Of a DNA stretch of 64,000 nucleotides, positions 7,884 to 16,059 are shown one piece after another (position 1 is the first letter of the stretch; each line of letters starts with the position of its first letter). Made by a program: the position numbers and the translations under genes. Below the pieces are notes generated by a model, which worked only from the letters and a program-made list of their open reading frames with translations, searched no databases and had not been told where the DNA came from. The stretch covers positions 1 through 64,000 of the forward strand of contig JOAA01000046.1 in NCBI GenBank assembly GCA_000720375.1, given 5' to 3'. The DNA comes from Rhodococcus rhodnii. Lineage in GTDB: Bacteria > Actinomycetota > Actinomycetes > Mycobacteriales > Pseudonocardiaceae.

Positions 7884-9131
7884 TCAGCCCAAGGTCCGGG
7901 CCGTCCACGTCCGCGCCATCGAATCTTCGATGATCATGTTCACGTGGCCCCACGCCTGCGACAGGTCCCGATAGGCGCGCTCCATCCGCTCTCCGTTGAC
8001 CGCCGCCGACGAGCCCGCTGTACGGAAGATCGTGTCCTGCACCGTCGACCAGGCGAGCCGGGTCGCCTCGCGGCACATCATGTTGAGCATCATGTCGTCG
8101 GCTGTCGTGAACGGTTCGCCGCCGGCTGCGGCGCGGTGGCAGATCTCCATCCAGCGCTCCGCCGTGTCGTGGATGATCGCCTGAGCCGAGTTCAACCGAG
8201 CGGTGGCGAGGCCGAACCAGCGCTGGTAGTCAGGGTCGCTGAGCCGTGCGACCGGCGCCCGCCCGGCGTCACCTGCGGTCTTTCGTTCCCGCATGAGGCG
8301 CTCGTACTCATCCAGCGCACCGAACGCCCCACCAACGAACACGGTCGCCAGGCCCAGGCCGAAGAAACCTTGACCTGGCGCCAGATGCATGGGGTTGCCA
8401 TGCTGTTCGAAACCTGGCGACGTGTGCGAGCTCCTGATGTCAACCTGCATGGTGCCCTCAAGGACATGGTCGTTCGGCAGGAAGGCGTCGTGGAAGACGA
8501 TGGTGTTCGACCCGCTGCCTTTCAGCCCGAGCGTGTTCCCCCAGTCGTCCTTGATCTCATAGGCGTCCCGAGGCGCAACGAAGAGCATCTGCTGAACCGG
8601 CGCGCCCCCGGCCGGCCCATACTCGAACGCCTGGCCCACGTAATGGGTGGAGTACGGCGACCCTGACGAGTAGGGATGCGTGGTGTTGAGTCGCCATCCA
8701 CCGTCGACCCGGATCGCCGGGCCACCCGGTCGCGCCGTTGAAGGGATCACGACGTGACCGTCCCTGAACACCACGTCCTGGGCCGACTTCGGCCAGAGCG
8801 AGCTGACCAGCAGAGCATGGCTCGCGCCAAGGCACAGGCACCAGCCGGTGGACATGCAGCCTCGCGCAACCTCGCCCATCAGTCGCACGAAGTCAGGCAT
8901 CGTCCATGCCAGGCCGCCGTAGGCCCTGGGCACCAGGAGCCTGTAGTAGCCGGCGTCCTTGAAGACTTGGTGCATCTCGGGCGAATAGGTTGTGCGGGCC
9001 TCGGTAGCGGCCTGCTCTGCGACCAGTTGCGGGCGGAGCGAACGCGCGATCCCGAGCGCCACTTCAAGAGTGAGGTCCTGCTCGGCAGGCACCGAACCCT
9101 GCCGGGCATCGAGCGTGATGTTGTCAGACAT
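7884..9131 (-). CDS. Group D flavin-dependent monooxygenase
   Basis: 415-aa protein with the acyl-CoA dehydrogenase fold but in the monooxygenase branch (HsaA, HpaH/C2-like): N-terminal helices with YRLLVPRAYGGL, a central beta domain (SSGSPYSTHYVG, TLGLKGSGSNTI) and a C-terminal helical bundle. Such enzymes hydroxylate phenolic rings with reduced flavin made by a separate reductase, here probably the fusion protein at 4615-5850. It is the last gene of the operon; its ribosome-binding sequence GAGTGAGGG overlaps the stop of the preceding gene, indicating coupled translation. The alternative, a true acyl-CoA dehydrogenase, is less likely because the C-terminal YEGT-type base motif is absent. 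Confidence 0.82.
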   Translation of the reverse strand: MSDNITLDARQGSVPAEQDLTLEVALGIARSLRPQLVAEQAATEARTTYSPEMHQVFKDAGYYRLLVPRAYGGLAWTMPDFVRLMGEVARGCMSTGWCLCLGASHALLVSSLWPKSAQDVVFRDGHVVIPSTARPGGPAIRVDGGWRLNTTHPYSSGSPYSTHYVGQAFEYGPAGGAPVQQMLFVAPRDAYEIKDDWGNTLGLKGSGSNTIVFHDAFLPNDHVLEGTMQVDIRSSHTSPGFEQHGNPMHLAPGQGFFGLGLATVFVGGAFGALDEYERLMRERKTAGDAGRAPVARLSDPDYQRWFGLATARLNSAQAIIHDTAERWMEICHRAAAGGEPFTTADDMMLNMMCREATRLAWSTVQDTIFRTAGSSAAVNGERMERAYRDLSQAWGHVNMIIEDSMARTWTARTLG

Positions 9132-9138
9132 TATTCCC

Positions 9139-10134
9139 TCACTCTAGTTGTAGGATCGATGTTGCGCTGGCGATGTCGACGGACGCACGCAGCGACAGGG
9201 CGTCGCGCAGTGACCGCTCGGTCCGGTACTCGCGCAGATAGCCGTAGCCGCCGTAGACCTGCAGCGCCGCGTCCGCGACCTCCAGAGCGACGTCGCAGCC
9301 CAGCCTTGCGACAGCGATCGCACCCAGCGTGTCCGGCGCACCTGCGAAGACCGCGTGTGTGAGGGCGGCTGTGCGCTGCAGTTGGTCGTTCAACGACGCC
9401 CGGACCACGGGCAAGGCATCCAACGGGCCGCCGAACTGGTGTCGCTGCGCGGCGTAGACGCTCGCCGCATCCACGGCAGCTCCGGCGATGCCGGCCGCGA
9501 CCACCGCAAGTCCCACGAGCAGGCTCGACCGCACTGCCGCCGCATCGGAAGGCAGACGGCGCACGGAGCTCGAGGTTCCATCAAGGGTGAGCGTCACCGT
9601 GCGAAGGCTGCTGAGGCCGGTCGTCCGTTGTGTTCGGCCAACGGAGATCCCCGCCGGCTCGATCAGCACCGACTCGTCCCCCAGCATCACCACGTGAGCG
9701 CTGTCGGGATCGAATGCGTCGAATCGATCGATCTGCCCCGTCCACCGCCCACCTGCGGGATCAACCGACACGTGGAGCGCCGAGGACTCCAGCACGACGA
9801 TCTCGATCTCGCCTGAGTGGAGCAGCGCGCGGATGTCATCGTGCGCATCCCCGGGTACGGCGAGCGCCGCCGCGTGGGCGTGCGCACAAGCAACGCCCAG
9901 TTCGGGCACCACGCGGCTGATTCGCTCGATCACCAACGCGGTGAGCTGCCAGTCAGCGCCGCCACCCCCGAGCTCTTCGGGCACCCCGACGGTCCACAAC
10001 CCGAGAGCGGCCAGCGCACCTGGTAACTCGCGGACCTTCGCGACGTCGTCAGGATCCACGCCACTGACCATCTTGTCGACGATGTCGAGAACGTCGCGCT
10101 GATCGGAACTCAGCGCAGGTCCGAACCAACTCAC
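9139..10134 (-). CDS. Acyl-CoA dehydrogenase, short FadE type
   Basis: Acyl-CoA dehydrogenase-like protein of 331 aa, shorter than the usual 380. The N-terminal helical part (LGLWTVGVPEELGGGGADW) and C-terminal FAD-site segment (AAQRHQFGGPLDAL, QVYGGYGYLREY) are clear; the middle is reduced. The C-terminus ends in LRASVDIASATSIL and lacks the YEGT segment with the catalytic base. In actinobacterial steroid and sidechain pathways such subunits pair with a base-bearing partner in alpha2beta2 enzymes, so it may form a heteromer with the dehydrogenase at 14833-16059. GTG start overlaps the preceding stop (GTGA). Confidence 0.82.
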   Translation of the reverse strand: MSWFGPALSSDQRDVLDIVDKMVSGVDPDDVAKVRELPGALAALGLWTVGVPEELGGGGADWQLTALVIERISRVVPELGVACAHAHAAALAVPGDAHDDIRALLHSGEIEIVVLESSALHVSVDPAGGRWTGQIDRFDAFDPDSAHVVMLGDESVLIEPAGISVGRTQRTTGLSSLRTVTLTLDGTSSSVRRLPSDAAAVRSSLLVGLAVVAAGIAGAAVDAASVYAAQRHQFGGPLDALPVVRASLNDQLQRTAALTHAVFAGAPDTLGAIAVARLGCDVALEVADAALQVYGGYGYLREYRTERSLRDALSLRASVDIASATSILQLE

Positions 10135-10916
10135 GACCAGAACTTCCCGGGGTCTGGCGAACGCCGATCGGCGAAGGCGTTGCTCGTCTCGTGCGCCTCC
10201 TGCGTGGTCAAGTAGAGGGTGAGGAGCTGGTCGTGTGCCAGGCGGGCCTGACCGGCGACACCGTTGTGGCGCCCGGAGAATGCCGCCTTGAGTCCGGCGA
10301 TCGCGAGCGGACTCCTCGACGCGATCTCGGCTGCGACCTCCTGCGCGCGAGCGACCAACTCGGAGGCGGGTGCGACCTCGTTGACGAGACCCATGGCGAA
10401 CGCTTGATCAGCGGTGTACTTGCGGTTGAGGTACCACATCTCCTTCGCCCGCTTCCGGCCGATCGTGTCCTCCAGGTACCAAGTCCCGTAGCCGGCATCG
10501 AAACTGCCCACCATGGGGCCGACCTGTCGAAACACGGCGCTATCGCTGGCGACGCTCAAGTCGCAGACGGTGTGCAGGACGTTTCCGCCGCCCACCGAGA
10601 ATCCGTTGACGGCCGCGACAACGGGCTTCATCGTCGTGTCGATTGCCTGATAGAGATCGATGATGGGCAGAACCTGTGAGTGGTCGAGGGACGTCATCGG
10701 ATCGTGCTCGCCGCCGATGCAGAAGAACTTGTCCCCCGCACCGGTCAGGACCGCTGCCCGCAGATCTGGATCGAGCCGGAACCTCTGCAGGGCGTCCGTG
10801 AGCTCACGGCAGGTCTGGACGCGCAGTTTGTTGCCGGCGTCCGGCCGGTTGATGGTCCAGGTGACGACTGGCCCGTCGACAGTGGCGAGGATGTCCTCGT
10901 AGGCAGGTGCATTCAC
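10131..10916 (-). CDS. MenB/BadI-like crotonase (ring hydrolase?)
   Basis: Crotonase-fold protein, 261 aa from a GTG start whose GTGA overlaps the upstream stop; a longer frame exists but this start fits the operon. It has the oxyanion segment CIGGEHD and NGFSVGGGN, and then the segment VGSFDAGYGTWYLED followed by GRKRAKEMWYLNRKY. That segment is characteristic of the MenB (naphthoate synthase)/BadI group rather than ordinary hydratases. BadI hydrolytically opens the ring of 2-ketocyclohexanecarboxyl-CoA. A ring-opening or ring-closing CoA-ester step is therefore likely; the substrate is inferred only. Confidence 0.8.
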   Translation of the reverse strand: MNAPAYEDILATVDGPVVTWTINRPDAGNKLRVQTCRELTDALQRFRLDPDLRAAVLTGAGDKFFCIGGEHDPMTSLDHSQVLPIIDLYQAIDTTMKPVVAAVNGFSVGGGNVLHTVCDLSVASDSAVFRQVGPMVGSFDAGYGTWYLEDTIGRKRAKEMWYLNRKYTADQAFAMGLVNEVAPASELVARAQEVAAEIASRSPLAIAGLKAAFSGRHNGVAGQARLAHDQLLTLYLTTQEAHETSNAFADRRSPDPGKFWS

Positions 10917-11788
10917 GCCGGCACCTGCCCCGTCCGGAAGCCCCGGCCGTTCTTGGTCCCGTGATAGCCGGCTGCCACCATTTGACGCAGAAGGGGCGGC
11001 GATACGTAACACGGATCCTGGGTGGCTTCGTAAGCGCTTGTCGTCGCGTGATCATGGACATCGAGCCCGATCAGGTCGAGAAGCTCGAGCGGACCGAGCT
11101 TGTAACCCAGACCGAGCTTGAGCGCTGTGTCGATGTCCTCGGCGGTTGCGAGACCGTCGTCGTACTCCTGGATGACGTCGTTGAGGTACGGCATCAACAG
11201 GTGATTGACCAAGAACCCAGGACGGTCCTTCACGATGACAGGGTCCTTCCCGAACGACTCGACGAGGGAGACCAACCGTTCGACAACGGTCTCGTCGGTC
11301 TGCAGCGCTCGCACGACCTCCACCACGCGCATCAGTTGCGCAGGGTTGAAGAAATGCAGTCCCGCGAACCGCTCGGGGCGGGGAAGGGCGGTGGCGAGAT
11401 CCGTGACGGACAGCGCCGAGGTGTTCGTCACGATCACGGCGGAATCGCCGACCTCGGCAGCGACTCGCGCCAGAATCTCCCGCTTGGTGTCAGAGTTCTC
11501 GGTGGCTGCTTCGATGACCAGATCCGCGCCCGCGATGTCGTGGACGTCGGTGGTTCCCGTGATCCTGCCCAGGACGGCGTCGCGCTCGTTCTCCGTCAGC
11601 TTGCCGCGCGCGACGCCGCCGTCGAGAAACGTGCGCACCGCTGCCAACCCGGTCTCGAGCCGGCCCGTGTCCAACTCGAGGACAGTCACCGCCCGCCCCG
11701 ATTGTGCGACGACCTGGGCTATGCCCGCGCCCATCGTTCCAAATCCGACGACGCCCGTGCGAGCGAAGTCGATGTGGATGTCGCTCAT
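10913..11788 (-). CDS. 3-hydroxyacyl-CoA dehydrogenase (copy 1)
   Basis: NAD-dependent 3-hydroxyacyl-CoA dehydrogenase of the 3-hydroxybutyryl-CoA type, 291 aa, normal length. The Rossmann motif GFGTMGAGIAQ is at about 14-24; the catalytic region shows TNTSALSVTDL, the His of GLHFFNPAQLM, and KDRPGFLVNHLLMPYLND. It converts 3-hydroxyacyl-CoA to 3-oxoacyl-CoA. A second, clearly diverged paralogue (copy 2) lies 20 bp upstream in the same operon, so the pathway probably has two distinct hydroxyacyl-CoA substrates. It is translationally coupled to the following crotonase. Confidence 0.92.
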   Translation of the reverse strand: MSDIHIDFARTGVVGFGTMGAGIAQVVAQSGRAVTVLELDTGRLETGLAAVRTFLDGGVARGKLTENERDAVLGRITGTTDVHDIAGADLVIEAATENSDTKREILARVAAEVGDSAVIVTNTSALSVTDLATALPRPERFAGLHFFNPAQLMRVVEVVRALQTDETVVERLVSLVESFGKDPVIVKDRPGFLVNHLLMPYLNDVIQEYDDGLATAEDIDTALKLGLGYKLGPLELLDLIGLDVHDHATTSAYEATQDPCYVSPPLLRQMVAAGYHGTKNGRGFRTGQVPA

Positions 11789-11808
11789 GTGTCTCCTCCG
11801 TCGTCGCT

Positions 11809-12684
11809 TCAGGACCCGAACAGCCGGGTGTCGTCGTAGGTGTAGAAGCCGCGGCCGGTCTTTCGGCCCAGGTCTCCGGCCGCGACCATGCGCTCGACCA
11901 TCGGGGGCGGGAAGTACCGAGGGGCGCGCAGTTGCTCATAGAGCCTCGTGGCAACCTGCTGATGGATGTCCAGACCGACGATGTCGAGCAGTTGGAACGG
12001 CCCCATGGGGTGCCCGAGCGCACCGGTCACCGCTGCGTCGATGGACTCCACCGTGCCGAGCCCCGATTCCAGGGCGGCGATGCATCGGTTCTCCCATGGG
12101 ATGAGGAACCTGTTCACGATGAATCCGGGGCGATCCTTCGTGACAACCGTCGTCTTGCCGAGCGAGTCCAGGAAGTCGACCGTGGCCTTGTGCGCCCAGT
12201 CCGCCGTGTGCCGTCCGTGCGCAACCTCTACGAGCTTCATGAGGGGCGCAGGGTTGCAGTAGTGCGTGCCTACGACGCGCTCTGGGTGGCGTGAACCTGA
12301 GGCAATCCCCGTGACGGAGAGCGTCGAGGTATTGGTGTGAATCAGAGCGCTCGTCGAGACGATCTCATCGAGGCGGGCGAGGAGCTCCTTCTTCAGCGAC
12401 AGGTTCTCGAAGACGGCCTCGACGACGACGTCCGCGTCGGCGATCTCGCGCAGTTCGGTGACTCCGACCAGCTTTGACTTGGCTTCGAGCGCATGTTCTT
12501 GGTCGAGCTTGCCGAGGTTGACGCTCCGATCGAAGAAGCCGTTGACGGTGGCGACACCTCGACGCAGGTTTGTTTCGTCGACGTCGTAGAGGAGGGTGCG
12601 ATAGCCCGCGCGACTCATGACGGTCGCGATACCGGATCCCATTGTGCCCGCCCCGAGGACGGCTACCGTGCTGCGCTGATTCAT
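11809..12684 (-). CDS. 3-hydroxyacyl-CoA dehydrogenase (copy 2)
   Basis: 291-aa paralogue of copy 1, with LGAGTMGSGIAT as NAD-binding motif, HTNTSTLSVTGIA, the catalytic His in GTHYCNPAPLMKL, and KDRPGFIVNRFLIPWEN. Start at ATG with AGGA five bases upstream; longer in-frame extensions lack family similarity. The C-terminal dimerisation domain (GHPMGPFQLLDIVGLD) is complete. Sequence identity to copy 1 is limited to the motifs, arguing for old divergence and different substrates rather than recent duplication. Confidence 0.92.
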   Translation of the reverse strand: MNQRSTVAVLGAGTMGSGIATVMSRAGYRTLLYDVDETNLRRGVATVNGFFDRSVNLGKLDQEHALEAKSKLVGVTELREIADADVVVEAVFENLSLKKELLARLDEIVSTSALIHTNTSTLSVTGIASGSRHPERVVGTHYCNPAPLMKLVEVAHGRHTADWAHKATVDFLDSLGKTTVVTKDRPGFIVNRFLIPWENRCIAALESGLGTVESIDAAVTGALGHPMGPFQLLDIVGLDIHQQVATRLYEQLRAPRYFPPPMVERMVAAGDLGRKTGRGFYTYDDTRLFGS

Positions 12685-12701
12685 GGGTTTCCTATCGACC
12701 C

Positions 12702-13457
12702 TCACTGAAGTGACTGGCCGCCGTCGATGACGGCGATCGAGCCGGTGGTGTACTCGGACTGGGGTCCGACCAAGAGCAGGAGCCACGGCGCCAACTCGTC
12801 AGGGCTGCCCATACGGCGAGCGGGGATCGTCTTGAGTACCTTTCCCGTGAATTCCTCGTCCGCGCGCAGGTCCGCGTTGATGTCGGTCACGAAATAGCCC
12901 GGCGCAACGGCGTTGACCTGAACGTTGTGGCGCGCCCATTCCACTGCCATCGACCTGGTGAATGCCATGACCGCGGCCTTGGAGGCGCAGTAGGCGGCGT
13001 GGTTGGGAGTGCCCTTGAGCGCGAAGCTCGACGCCACATTGAGCACCTTGCCCGATCTTTGGCCGACGAAGTGGCGACCAGCGGCTTTCGTAGCGAGGAA
13101 CGTCCCGCGGAGGTTGGTGTCGATGATCCGATCCCAATCCTCGGCGGGCTGGTCCAGCAGCGGCGTCGTGGTGAGGACACCGGAGTTGTTGACCAAGATG
13201 TCGACGCGCCCGAAGGTCTCGACCGTTGCCGCGACCATCCGCTCGACAGCGGCCTCGTCCGTGACGTCTGTCGGGCAGGCAAGTGCTTCGCCGTTCGATG
13301 CCTTGATCTCGGTTGAAAGCTCCTCCAGGTGCACGGCGGTGCGCCCGGCGAGGGTGACTGAGGCACCGGCATCGGCGAGTGCGAGGGCCATTGCCTTCCC
13401 GAGGCCGCGGCCTGCCCCTGTCACGACGGCGACCTTGCCGTCCAACACCCTGTTCAT
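12702..13457 (-). CDS. Short-chain dehydrogenase (FabG-like)
   Basis: Classical SDR of 251 aa with all catalytic elements: TGAGRGLG cofactor loop, NNSG, Ser in NVASSFALKG, YCASK, and a C-terminal GSIAVIDGG. Start ATG with GGAGG seven bases upstream. NAD(H) versus NADP(H) is not settled by sequence alone. Within this operon it may oxidise a cyclic hydroxyacyl-CoA, the role BadH plays before BadI in cyclohexanecarboxylate degradation; this is inference from context. Element C is inserted just upstream, between it and the acyl-CoA dehydrogenase gene. Confidence 0.9.
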   Translation of the reverse strand: MNRVLDGKVAVVTGAGRGLGKAMALALADAGASVTLAGRTAVHLEELSTEIKASNGEALACPTDVTDEAAVERMVAATVETFGRVDILVNNSGVLTTTPLLDQPAEDWDRIIDTNLRGTFLATKAAGRHFVGQRSGKVLNVASSFALKGTPNHAAYCASKAAVMAFTRSMAVEWARHNVQVNAVAPGYFVTDINADLRADEEFTGKVLKTIPARRMGSPDELAPWLLLLVGPQSEYTTGSIAVIDGGQSLQ

Positions 13458-13476
13458 CTGAGATCCTCCGAGGAGA

Positions 13477-13496
13477 CCCCGTCCTTCAGGACGGGG
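13477..13496 (+). other. Left-end hairpin of element C
   Basis: Perfect 8-bp stem CCCCGTCC/GGACGGGG closing a TTCA loop, about 114 bp before the tnpB start, matching the position and loop of the hairpin in element B. Confidence 0.55.
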
Positions 13497-13609
13497 AGGA
13501 GTTGGCCCCCTGTGGAGCAGGGCAGGAACAGCCGTGCCGCCGTCGAGGCGATACGGCGTTCACGACCCGCCCGCATGGGGCACATGGCAGCTTCGGTATT
13601 TTGTGGACG

Positions 13610-14803
13610 GTGAACGGGCAGGTGAAGCGGGCGTTCAAGTTCCGCTTCTATCCGAGTGAGGCGCAGGCGGCCGAGCTGTCGCGCACGTTCGGGTGTGTCC
13701 GCAAGGTGTACAACCTGGCGTTGCAGGCCCGTACGGAGGCGTGGACCCAGCGCGGGGAGCGAGTCGGTTACGAGGCCACCTCGGCGTTGCTGACCACCTG
13801 GAAGCGCACCGACGAGTTGGCGTTCCTGGCCGAAGTGTCGGCGGTGCCGTTGCAGCAGGCGTTGCGGCATCTGCAGACGGCGTTCGGCAACTTCTGGGCG
13901 AAGCGTGCCCGCTTCCCCAGATTCAGGTCGCGGAAGAAGTCCCGTATGTCGGCGGAGTACACACGCTCGGCGTTCCGCTGGCGTGACGGGACGCTGACAC
14001 TCGCGAAGATGGCCGAGCCGCTGGACATCCGCTGGTCCCGGCCACTGCCCGAAGGGGCGGTGCCCTCGACGGTGACCGTGTCGCGGGACGCGGCCGGGCG
14101 CTGGTTCGTGTCCCTGTTGTGCGAGGACACGAGCGTGACGCCGTTGGCCGTCACCGATGCGGTGGTAGGCATCGATGTCGGTCTCGATCACCTGTTGGTG
14201 CTGTCGACCGGGGAGAAGATCGGCAATCCGCGGCACGAACGCCGGGACAGGGAACGTCTGGCCAGGGCGCAGCGGTTGTTGTGCCGCAAGCAGAAGGGCA
14301 GCAACAACCGGGCCAAGGCCCGTGTCAAGGTCGCCCGTGTGCACGCCCGGATCGCCGACCGGCGCACGGACTACCTGCACAAGATCACTACTCGGCTCGT
14401 GCGTGAAACCCAAACGCTCGTGATCGAGGATCTCGCGGTGTCGAACATGCTCGGCAACCGTCGCCTGTCCCGTGCAATCAGTGACGCGGGCTGGCGGCAG
14501 TTCCGGCAGCAACTGGAGTACAAGGCGCAGTGGTACGGCAGAGACGTGATCGTGGTTGATCGCTGGTTCCCGTCGTCCAAGCTGTGCTCGGCCTGCGGTG
14601 CGCCGGCGGCGGAGATGCCGCTGCACGTGCGCACGTGGACCTGCGGCTGCGGCACGACCCATGATCGGGACGTGAACGCGGCACGCAACATTCTGGCCGC
14701 CGGGCTGGCGGTGACAGTCTGTGGAGCCGGTGTAAGACCTCAACGGAACCCTCCGGGCGGGCAGTCGGCGACGAAGCAGAAAACCCCGCGGCGCGAGCCG
14801 TAG
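13610..14803 (+). CDS. tnpB: TnpB RNA-guided nuclease, intact (element C)
   Basis: Complete TnpB of about 397 aa. The N-terminus KRAFKFRFYPSEAQ is typical, so the start is GTG at the given position or the GTG four codons later. The RuvC-like nuclease is intact: Asp in GIDVGLDHLL, Glu in VIEDLAVSNML, zinc ribbon CSACG and CGCG, and Asp in THDRDVNAARNI. TnpB cuts DNA next to a transposon-adjacent motif using an omegaRNA made from the element's right end, which preserves the element at its donor site. It is the only apparently functional TnpB here and is coded against the operon's transcription. Confidence 0.93.
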   Translation: MNGQVKRAFKFRFYPSEAQAAELSRTFGCVRKVYNLALQARTEAWTQRGERVGYEATSALLTTWKRTDELAFLAEVSAVPLQQALRHLQTAFGNFWAKRARFPRFRSRKKSRMSAEYTRSAFRWRDGTLTLAKMAEPLDIRWSRPLPEGAVPSTVTVSRDAAGRWFVSLLCEDTSVTPLAVTDAVVGIDVGLDHLLVLSTGEKIGNPRHERRDRERLARAQRLLCRKQKGSNNRAKARVKVARVHARIADRRTDYLHKITTRLVRETQTLVIEDLAVSNMLGNRRLSRAISDAGWRQFRQQLEYKAQWYGRDVIVVDRWFPSSKLCSACGAPAAEMPLHVRTWTCGCGTTHDRDVNAARNILAAGLAVTVCGAGVRPQRNPPGGQSATKQKTPRREP

Positions 14804-14810
14804 GAATCTC

Positions 14811-14836
14811 CCTCGTTCACGAGGAGAGGAAGTCAA
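14811..14836 (+). other. Right end / omegaRNA scaffold of element C
   Basis: Stem CCTCG/CGAGG with TTCA loop, then AGAGGAAGTCAA. The final GTCAA matches the right end of element B and resembles right cleavage sites of IS605 members. The TCA within it is the stop codon of the acyl-CoA dehydrogenase on the other strand. The guide would begin at 14837 (CGCATCTCCTTG). Confidence 0.5.
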
Positions 14837-16059
14837 CGCATCTCCTTGATCACATTCGCGATCTCGCGGCTGATCAGCAGTCGCTGGATCTCGTTGGTTC
14901 CGTCGTAGATTCGAGTGACCCGGGCATCTCGGAGGCATCGCTCGACGCCGAGCAGGGCGAGGTCGCCATACGGTCCAAGCAGCGCCGTGGCGCCGAGGGC
15001 GACATCCCAGCCGAGGTCCGTACAGGCCTGCTTCATGAGCCCGATCTGACCCGGACTCGTGTCGGGGTCGGCGTCGACCTGACGGGCGACCGCGTGCAGA
15101 AGCAGCCGACCCTGCGCGATCCGGCTCCGCCACCCAGCCAACTCGTGAAGCGCGTCGGCCGGAACCTGACTGCCGTGGATGCGCCGCAGCACCGCGAGCG
15201 TCCGGGCATAGGCTCCCCGGGCGATCCCGACGCCCTGCGCTGCAGCGCTGATCCGGGACTTGATGACGGACCGCATCACGATTGACCAGCCCGCACCCTC
15301 GTCGCCGAGGCGGTTCGCGGCAGGCACGGCCACGTCGTCGAAGAACAACTCGGCGGTCGACGACCCGTGCATACCCAGCTTGTCGAACGGACTGCCGTGG
15401 GTGACACCAGGCCACGACGCCTCTACGACGAAGGCACTCACACCACCTCGCCTCGACGTTCGGTCGGTGGTCGCGAAACACACGATCACGTCCGCGCGAT
15501 CACCGGTGGTGATGAAGGTCTTGTTGCCGTTGAGGCGGTATCCGTCGCCCTGCAGGACCGCAGTCGTACGAAGACTGGAGACGTCACTGCCTGCATCAGG
15601 TTCCGTGATCGCCATGGATCCGTAGGCGGTACCCGAGAGCAGCGACGGAATGTACTGCTGGCGGACGGGTTCCGATCCGGCAACCAGGATTGGGTAAGCG
15701 GTGTGGGTCTGCGTCATGAAGACGAGGCTCGTTGCCCCGCAGGCCGCGGCGATCTCCTCCATGACTACCGCGTAGGCCACAGTGGAGTCGCCGGTACCAC
15801 CGAGCTCCTCGGGGAAGACGAGCCCAGAGAGTCCGGCCAAAGCCAACGCCTGATAGCTCTCGTGAGCGAACTTCCCTTCGCGATCCAGCTCCAGTGCGCG
15901 GGGAGCCACCTCGCGCGCGACGATGCCGCGCGCCACGTGGCGCAACGTCATCTCGCGCTCGGTGAGCGACTGGTCCACAGCAGGCTCGTCGAGGAGGTCG
16001 TGCAGCCTGAGATAGGTGTCGGCCACACGGTCGAGCTCAAGCGGCTGCATCTGCATCAC
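14833..16059 (-). CDS. Acyl-CoA dehydrogenase
   Basis: Acyl-CoA dehydrogenase of 408 aa with complete architecture: LSGLVFPEELGGTGDS, the flavin-binding MAITEPDAGSDVSS and KTFITTGDRAD, and C-terminal RVTRIYDGTNEIQRLLI. In most short- and medium-chain enzymes the YEGT Glu is the catalytic base; here it is Asp (YDGT). Together with the neighbouring MenB/BadI-like gene this could mean a cyclic or branched substrate. Starts GTG-ATG overlap the stop of the preceding hydratase, so translation is coupled. Its stop codon falls inside the right end of element C. Confidence 0.9.
   Translation of the reverse strand: MMQMQPLELDRVADTYLRLHDLLDEPAVDQSLTEREMTLRHVARGIVAREVAPRALELDREGKFAHESYQALALAGLSGLVFPEELGGTGDSTVAYAVVMEEIAAACGATSLVFMTQTHTAYPILVAGSEPVRQQYIPSLLSGTAYGSMAITEPDAGSDVSSLRTTAVLQGDGYRLNGNKTFITTGDRADVIVCFATTDRTSRRGGVSAFVVEASWPGVTHGSPFDKLGMHGSSTAELFFDDVAVPAANRLGDEGAGWSIVMRSVIKSRISAAAQGVGIARGAYARTLAVLRRIHGSQVPADALHELAGWRSRIAQGRLLLHAVARQVDADPDTSPGQIGLMKQACTDLGWDVALGATALLGPYGDLALLGVERCLRDARVTRIYDGTNEIQRLLISREIANVIKEMR

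Larger units (their letters stand above)
13470..14836 (+). mobile_element. IS605/IS1341-type element C (TnpB only)
   Basis: Element with one complete tnpB, a left subterminal hairpin (13477-13496) and a right end finishing in GAAGTCAA. It lies between two operon genes on the opposite strand without destroying either. No Y1 transposase gene is present. The left limit is approximate. Confidence 0.7.

Noticed and set aside
7884..9131. Reading this protein as an ordinary acyl-CoA dehydrogenase
   Set aside because: The YEGT-type base segment is missing and a dedicated flavin reductase is nearby, as for group D monooxygenases.
364..14836. Repeated TTCA hairpins as a CRISPR array
   Set aside because: Stems differ in sequence, are kilobases apart and flank tnpB genes; no regular repeat-spacer pattern exists anywhere in the window.
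13454..15481. A 675-codon open frame on the minus strand across element C and the dehydrogenase gene
   Set aside because: It is antisense to the intact tnpB and out of frame with the acyl-CoA dehydrogenase; composition is Arg/Gly/His-rich without any family motif.
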